Below the pieces are notes generated by a model that saw only the letters and a list, made by a program, of their open reading frames with translations, was not told where the DNA came from and ran no database searches. Positions 6,055 through 9,258 of a stretch of 9,258 nt of DNA are shown here, piece after piece. Within the stretch, counting starts at the first letter, position 1. The number at the start of each line of letters is the position of its first letter. The position numbers and the translations under genes were made by a program. Where the stretch lies: the NCBI GenBank assembly GCA_020048295.1, contig JAIFMT010000098.1, positions 1-9,258 on the forward strand, in the 5' to 3' direction. The stretch is from Rhodoferax sp. (GTDB lineage: Bacteria > Pseudomonadota > Gammaproteobacteria > Burkholderiales > Burkholderiaceae).

Positions 6055-6102
6055 TTATTTGTAGCTTCCGACCCAATAAGGATATGGGCTAAACAGCTAT
6101 TT
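6055..6102. repeat. Intergenic palindromic repeat, copy 2, overlapping the dioxygenase 3' end
   Basis: TTATTTGTAGCT (6055-6066) matches copy 1 at 11 of 12 bases, and GGGCTA follows at the same 24-bp offset (6086-6091). TAGCT at 6062-6066 can pair with AGCTA at 6095-6099, and CCCA (6072-6075) with TGGG (6085-6088). The CTA at 6089-6091 is the reverse complement of the stop codon of the dioxygenase gene, so the repeat supplies that gene's last codons and stop. As a hairpin between two minus-strand genes it may separate the two blocks. Confidence 0.65.
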
Positions 6103-7021
6103 CTTCATTCATTTGTGCAGACACCACAGCACCGGGAAAAATCGCCTCGCTGACGCGATCAAGGTAGCGTGCCCGGTACAACAGGCGCGGGCAGGCCGGG
6201 TCATCGGTAAAGCCGGAGCGGTCGTGCAGCACGTTGTTGCACAACAGGCCCATGCCAGGTTGTAGTTGCAGGCGGAAGATGTGCGGGCTGTCGCTGTCGA
6301 GCAACTGTGCCAAAAAGGTCACGGCAGCGCGCGTCGCTGCATCGTCGTGCCACTCAATGCTGCGGGTGCGCGCGGTGTAGCGCATGTGCAGCGCACCGCT
6401 GGCACCGTCCACCGAAAAAACCGGACCACTTTGGGCCGGGCGGGCCACGCCGTCATCGTCCTCGCGCTCGGGAATGGTCATGGCAGTGGGCTGCATCAGC
6501 GCGCGCACCCACTCGGGATTGGCATCGCGCAAGGCGATGTAGGCCATGTCATGGTCCATCACGGCACTGATACCACCCACGGCTGCGGCGCGCACACAGT
6601 GCAACACCATGCCGCGAATGTTGCGTTCAGGCGGCTGGTAATAGCCGTCGGTATGCCATTTGATCGGTCGATTGGTGTATGGGATGAAGGCCACGCGGTC
6701 CCCTGGCGGCTGCGACACGGCAATAGGCGAAATGCCATCCTCGTCGGCCAGCCAGTTGCCATCAAGCTGGTGCAAGCCGAGCTGTTTGCCCAAAGCGCGC
6801 GGAATATTTTTGTCTTCACCCAGCACCGGGCTACGGTAAATCACCATGTTGGCTGTCGCGCAGCGCGCCAGCAGTGCCTGCTTTTCGGTCGGGGTCAAGG
6901 CACGTGGATCGGCAATATCCACCACCAGGTCTTCAGCAGTGCGCGGGCAACTGGCCAACTTGGCAGCGCGCCAGACCTGGTATGCGGCATCATCTTGCAG
7001 GTCAAAAGGCGATAGGTTCAT
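6089..7021 (-). CDS. TauD/TfdA-like Fe(II)/2-oxoglutarate dioxygenase
   Basis: This 310-aa cytoplasmic enzyme belongs to the TauD/TfdA/gamma-butyrobetaine dioxygenase superfamily. The iron site is visible: H123-x-D125 in WHTDGYYQP, and the distal His266 in NNVLHDRSGF. R279 or R283, 13 or 17 residues later, is placed to bind 2-oxoglutarate. The length fits the family. It is a divergent member, and the substrate cannot be read; in this locus an organosulfur compound such as a sulfonate is a reasonable guess only. The start is ATG at 7021, 13 bp after the 208-aa gene; the ribosome-binding site is weak, and a GTG three codons upstream is the alternative. The last codons and the stop lie inside the repeat at 6055-6102. 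It is the final gene of block A. Confidence 0.85.
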   Translation of the reverse strand: MNLSPFDLQDDAAYQVWRAAKLASCPRTAEDLVVDIADPRALTPTEKQALLARCATANMVIYRSPVLGEDKNIPRALGKQLGLHQLDGNWLADEDGISPIAVSQPPGDRVAFIPYTNRPIKWHTDGYYQPPERNIRGMVLHCVRAAAVGGISAVMDHDMAYIALRDANPEWVRALMQPTAMTIPEREDDDGVARPAQSGPVFSVDGASGALHMRYTARTRSIEWHDDAATRAAVTFLAQLLDSDSPHIFRLQLQPGMGLLCNNVLHDRSGFTDDPACPRLLYRARYLDRVSEAIFPGAVVSAQMNEEIAV

Positions 7022-7034
7022 GCTTGTCACTTTT

Positions 7035-7661
7035 TTAGTCGCCCAGCACGCCGGAACGTGCCGCCCGCGACGGACGCACTGGGCGCGGCTCGGTCGAGAG
7101 CACACCTTCCAGTGCTTTTTGCAGGTAAGTGACCGCATCAGGCACCTCAGCCGCCATGACCTGGTCAAGTACCCAGCGTTGATCTTTTTTGGGCATCAGC
7201 AGTTCGATGCGATAGCCCAGGTAACGAACAAAGTCAAAATCCGGCCCTTGCGCGTCAAAGCCGAAATCTGCGTAATGGTCGGCCAGTTCGTTGAACAGGT
7301 CAATGAACTGCTCGAAAGAGCCGGGTTGACCGGCTTCAGGCTGACCCAGCAAGCGGTCTTCGTTTTCTTCAAGGATTTCGGCCACCCGTTTGACCAGCGC
7401 GGTGATGAACGCCGCACGCGCCGCCCCATCCATGCGCTGGTAGGCCATGCGGTCAATCACCTGGGTCAGAAAAACCAGTACCTCACGGGTGAACGCAAAG
7501 TACTGCGCGCCAATGTCAATGTCAAAGTTGGCCTCCCGCATCTGCTTGAGCATGTTTTGCGACACGCGCCAGGCAATGAAAGCCATGGCGCTGGCCGTTT
7601 GCTCGGGAGTTTTGTCAGCGCCAGCCTTGAACCACTGGCTCTTAATGCGAATTTTGGCCAC
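7035..7661 (-). CDS. Hypothetical cysteine-free helical protein (208 aa)
   Basis: I do not recognise this protein. It is 208 aa, predicted mostly helical and cytoplasmic, with no cysteine, no signal peptide and no clear membrane segment. Residues 1-12 are basic (MAKIRIKSQWFK). A central amphipathic helix pair (about 55-105) and an acidic aromatic stretch (about 116-145, with DHYADFGFDAQGPDFDF) are followed by a basic, Pro-rich, probably disordered tail (about 190-208). The start is GTG at 7661 with no clear ribosome-binding site; it lies 17 bp after the DsrC-like gene, so translational coupling is likely. Its position between an RspA-type protein and a dioxygenase is the only clue to role. 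The lack of cysteine argues against direct sulfur transfer. Confidence 0.75.
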   Translation of the reverse strand: MAKIRIKSQWFKAGADKTPEQTASAMAFIAWRVSQNMLKQMREANFDIDIGAQYFAFTREVLVFLTQVIDRMAYQRMDGAARAAFITALVKRVAEILEENEDRLLGQPEAGQPGSFEQFIDLFNELADHYADFGFDAQGPDFDFVRYLGYRIELLMPKKDQRWVLDQVMAAEVPDAVTYLQKALEGVLSTEPRPVRPSRAARSGVLGD

Positions 7662-7678
7662 TTTGAGTCTTTATGAAA

Positions 7679-8008
7679 TCAGTACCCGCCTTTGCCCAGT
7701 GGTTGCGGCAAACCTGCCACCTTGGGCCCTTGCTTTGCCGGCCCAATCGGGAACAAGTCGTACAGGTACTTGCTGTCAACTTCCGGCCGAATCGCCGCAA
7801 AGCCTTTGAGCATGGCGCGGAAATTGGGGGTGTGGCCATGCTCACGGAACTCATCACGCAGGTAATTGACGACTTCCCAATGGGCGTCGGTCAACTCGAT
7901 GCTTTCAGCCGCCGCAATCACCCGCACCGCCTCTTCATCAAAGCAGGGTTCAACCAGGTAGCCCTGGTCATCAGCTTCATATTCCACACCACCAATGTTG
8001 TAGCTCAT
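7679..8008 (-). CDS. DsrC/TusE homologue lacking both C-terminal cysteines (RspA-type)
   Basis: This 109-aa protein has the DsrC fold signature: DDQGYLVEP (13-21), ITDAHWEVVNYLRD-like helix-turn-helix segment (about 39-52), HGHTPNFRAMLKGF (57-70) and YLYDLFPIGPAKQG (81-94). In true DsrC the C-terminal arm carries two redox cysteines, and TusE keeps only the penultimate one. Here the upstream position is Pro95 (KQGPKVAG rather than KQGCKIAG) and the end is GKGGY with no Cys; the only cysteine is C22. Such proteins are called RspA and are thought to be regulatory rather than trisulfide carriers. The DsrC fold includes a helix-turn-helix that may bind DNA. The start ATG has GGAG eight bases upstream. 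It sits in the block divergent to dsrA, so a regulatory link to dsr is plausible. Confidence 0.88.
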   Translation of the reverse strand: MSYNIGGVEYEADDQGYLVEPCFDEEAVRVIAAAESIELTDAHWEVVNYLRDEFREHGHTPNFRAMLKGFAAIRPEVDSKYLYDLFPIGPAKQGPKVAGLPQPLGKGGY

Positions 8009-8038
8009 TCTTCAATCTCCATTTCAATGAATAAAAAA

Positions 8039-8656
8039 TTACACCGCCGCCGCTGATTTGTGGGGCACAAAAACCCCGCAGCCCAGCAACCGGTGCAGTC
8101 CCAAACCAAACTGTTGCAGTCGCATCGACTGATCGGGCGGCAAGGCATGCAGCATCAGGCTGTACGTGTCGATCACCTGCCCCGCCACCGTCAATTGCCC
8201 CCGCTTGCCACACACCCGCTCACCACGAATTGACAGTTTGGCCAGATCGCGGTTGACCCCCTCCATGAAGGCAGCCTCGCCCTCACCGCAGGAGGCCACC
8301 TTGTAGGCATACAGCGTGGCGTGCGGTTGCAATTCGCGCGGATGTGGATCAACCAGTCGCAACTTGCAGCCGGCCACCGACAATTCAATCCCATTGACCG
8401 CGATCATTTCTGGCAGCCGACTCTGCTGAACCCGCAAAATCAGCTTGCTGCGTTTGGAAACCAGGCTTTGCCCGCCATCCCCAGCCACTAGCTTGAGAGG
8501 CAACACGGCAGCCACCGCATCGGTGTGCAACCAGGGAAATAATTGGCACAGCGCTACTTGCAATGCCTGTGCGTGGTCCGGCGGCAATGCTTGCCCTTCC
8601 AGCGAGAACAGGACATCCAACGGGACGTCATGGCCAACCGCAATGGTGCTGCTCAT
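8039..8656 (-). CDS. Cas6/Cmx6-like RAMP protein (type I-MYXAN Cas6 family), orphan
   Basis: This 205-aa protein resembles the Cas6 variant of MYXAN-type CRISPR systems. Matching features are LPPDHAQALQ and FPWLH in the first 45 residues, a basic strand KRSKLILRV (68-76), the PHATLYAYKV strand (111-120) and the C-terminal glycine-rich RAMP loop with GLGLHRLLGCGVFVPHK (184-200). Cas6 enzymes cut CRISPR precursor RNA. Here no CRISPR repeat array and no other cas gene is in the window, and the neighbours are sulfur-related, so the protein may process or bind another RNA. Candidate catalytic histidines are H28, H44 and H188. The start ATG overlaps the stop of the 84-aa gene by four bases (ATGA), and RspA follows after 30 bp, so it is firmly part of this operon. 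The family call is from remembered motifs. Confidence 0.72.
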   Translation of the reverse strand: MSSTIAVGHDVPLDVLFSLEGQALPPDHAQALQVALCQLFPWLHTDAVAAVLPLKLVAGDGGQSLVSKRSKLILRVQQSRLPEMIAVNGIELSVAGCKLRLVDPHPRELQPHATLYAYKVASCGEGEAAFMEGVNRDLAKLSIRGERVCGKRGQLTVAGQVIDTYSLMLHALPPDQSMRLQQFGLGLHRLLGCGVFVPHKSAAAV

Positions 8657-8907
8657 GGCAGCTCCGGCTGCACACTTGCAATCGGCTCGACCACTTGCGA
8701 TGGCTGGGCGTCGGCCCAGCGCAGCAAGGCTTCACCCCATTGACGGGCCACCCCCGGGTCAATTTCAAAAACCGTAAAACGGCTTCGTTCACGGATGCGC
8801 GTGCGCAGCAAACTCATGCCGCCCGCGTCGTAATCCAACTGCTGCAACTCAATGACCTGTCCGCCCAGCGGACAAACCAATTTCTCTAAGGGAATAACAC
8901 TGAACAT
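8653..8907 (-). CDS. Small hypothetical protein (84 aa), first gene of block A
   Basis: I do not recognise this protein. From the ATG at 8907 it is 84 aa, cytoplasmic, with one cysteine (C12). The first part is likely beta-rich (MFSVIPLEKLVCPLGGQVIELQ in outline), followed by a basic RTRIRERSRF segment near 35-44, an amphipathic helix with WGEALLRWAD (about 57-66) and a Pro-rich tail. I chose ATG 8907 because AGGTG lies four bases upstream; an in-frame GTG at 8955 would add 16 residues but has no ribosome-binding site. The stop overlaps the Cas6-like start (ATGA), so the two are translationally coupled. Its transcript starts divergently from dsrA. Confidence 0.7.
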   Translation of the reverse strand: MFSVIPLEKLVCPLGGQVIELQQLDYDAGGMSLLRTRIRERSRFTVFEIDPGVARQWGEALLRWADAQPSQVVEPIASVQPELP

Positions 8908-8999
8908 AGCACCTGTTTCACTGAATTTTTGAGATGCCAGCGGCGCTTGACACACGCCTGAGGCAAGCAGCCGGACACGGCCATCATCACAAACCGTAT

Positions 9000-9030
9000 T
9001 TGGCGCAATCTTGCGCGAACCGTCTATAAC
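9000..9030 (+). promoter_or_regulatory. Possible dsrA sigma-70 promoter with internal palindrome
   Basis: TTGGCG (9000-9005) and TATAAC (9025-9030) could be -35 and -10 boxes, with a longish 19-bp spacer. Between them lies the perfect palindrome GCGCAA-TC-TTGCGC (9003-9016), which overlaps the -35 box. A protein bound there would block or control the promoter. The TATAAC box matches the consensus at five of six bases. The promoter call is weak; the palindrome is certain. Confidence 0.35.
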
Positions 9031-9047
9031 CGACTCAGGTTAGCGCA

Positions 9048-9091
9048 TATAGCCCAAATGGGTAGTCTTTGATACTCAACGAGGGTGATGG
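9048..9091 (+). promoter_or_regulatory. Candidate operator upstream of dsrA, matching the tusA upstream site
   Basis: ATAGCCCAAATGGGTAGT (9049-9066) is near-palindromic and matches the reverse complement of the tusA upstream site (about 130-148) at all but two of 18 bases. On the plus strand the core CCCAAATGGG (9053-9062) and GGTGATGG (9084-9091) keep the same 31-bp start-to-start spacing as at tusA. If the promoter at 9000-9030 is real, the core lies just downstream of the transcription start. Confidence 0.4.
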
Positions 9092-9129
9092 TTGTAGCGA
9101 CCACAAGCCTCGTAACATTCGTCTCGCTT

Positions 9130-9165
9130 CTGATGCTGAAACAAATGTGATGAAGCATCGGTTTT
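9130..9165 (+). promoter_or_regulatory. Leader hairpin with T-tract before dsrA
   Basis: CTGATGCT (9130-9137) pairs with AGCATCGG (9154-9161), including one T-G pair, over a 16-base loop, and TTTT follows at 9162-9165. A seven-T run is at 9171-9177. The arrangement resembles an attenuator or weak terminator in the dsrA 5'UTR, about 50 bp before the ribosome-binding site. The large loop makes it only moderately stable, and it may be chance. Confidence 0.3.
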
Positions 9166-9212
9166 CCACGGTTTTTTTAACGTCCAATTTTCGCCCAGAC
9201 AGGAGATACGCC

Positions 9213-9258
9213 ATGAGCAAACAACCCCATGACACCCCCATGCTCGATCAGCTCGAAA
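9213..9258 (+). CDS. dsrA: Dissimilatory sulfite reductase alpha subunit, N-terminus only (partial)
   Basis: Only 15 codons are present before the window ends. They read MSKQPHDTPMLDQLE, which matches the beginning of DsrA (the common pattern being a basic N-terminus, then H-x-TPMLDxLE). A strong AGGAGA (9201-9206) precedes the ATG by six bases. DsrA forms the siroheme-containing DsrAB enzyme, which in sulfur oxidizers runs in reverse to release sulfite from stored or carried sulfur in the cytoplasm. The oxidative direction is inferred from neighbouring tusA and dsrE2, not from these residues. The call is strong for such a short fragment because the context agrees. Confidence 0.85.
   Translation, partial: MSKQPHDTPMLDQLE

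Noticed and set aside
6072..6091. Third copy of the tusA/dsrA operator motif upstream of the redox fusion gene (ATATGGGCTA shared with the tusA site)
   Set aside because: The half-sites are separated by 9-11 bases rather than four, and the sequence is better explained as part of the intergenic repeat because its TAGCT/GGGCTA spacing equals that of the 3297-3352 copy.
6266..7015. 249-codon open frame on the plus strand opposite the dioxygenase
   Set aside because: The dioxygenase frame has a complete iron triad; the opposite frame is His- and Gly-rich with no motif.
8039..8656. A CRISPR array accompanying the Cas6-like gene
   Set aside because: No regularly spaced direct repeats of 25-40 bp occur anywhere in the window. 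The only repeats are the two intergenic elements and short motifs.
9035..9241. 68-codon open frame on the minus strand across the dsrA leader and start
   Set aside because: It overlaps the dsrA start and ribosome-binding site and the regulatory region, and shows no conserved features.

Overview
The window looks like part of a sulfur-oxidation locus from a betaproteobacterium, most likely Burkholderiales/Comamonadaceae (Rhodoferax- or Polaromonas-like). The evidence is a TusA-DsrE2 sulfur-relay pair, a YeeE/YedE-type sulfur transporter, a DsrC-family protein and the first 15 codons of dsrA at the right edge. An intergenic repeat that I recall as common in Comamonadaceae is also present. The genus is an inference, since no rRNA or housekeeping gene is present.

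Left part, plus strand (1-3201): a tRNA-Arg(CCT) gene is followed by a structured leader of about 200 bp. Then come tusA (TTG start) and dsrE2, closed by a strong intrinsic terminator. A second plus-strand unit pairs an exported protein of unknown function (290 aa) with a polytopic YedE-type transporter. A convergent gap (3202-3510) holds a strong hairpin and one copy of the repeat.

Middle and right, minus strand (8907 down to 3511): nine genes in two blocks. Block A (8907-6089) is an 84-aa unknown protein, a Cas6/Cmx6-like RAMP protein, a DsrC homologue without its C-terminal cysteines (RspA-type), a cysteine-free 208-aa unknown protein and a TauD/TfdA-like dioxygenase. Block B (6037-3511) is an HTH-like/[2Fe-2S]/flavin-reductase fusion, a stand-alone S24 (LexA/UmuD-type) domain whose catalytic Lys is Arg, a 72-aa unknown protein and a Cys-rich 147-aa unknown protein. 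A second, diverged copy of the repeat separates the blocks.

Right edge: block A is divergent from dsrA, and the 305 bp between them hold a 14-bp perfect palindrome inside a possible dsrA promoter, plus a bipartite motif. That motif (CCCAtATGGG-like core, then GGTGATGG exactly 31 bp from its start) also lies upstream of tusA at nearly the same distance from the gene, so the sulfur-relay and dsr transcripts may share a regulator.

Working model (inference): TusA and DsrE2 carry persulfide sulfur toward the cytoplasmic Dsr system starting at dsrA. The 290-aa protein and YedE import a sulfur compound. The minus-strand genes hold likely sensor or regulatory parts (RspA, a redox-domain HTH protein, an S24 domain, an orphan Cas6-like RNA-binding protein) together with an oxygenase. 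This orphan Cas6/RspA/redox-HTH/S24 neighbourhood is the best candidate for an undescribed system here.
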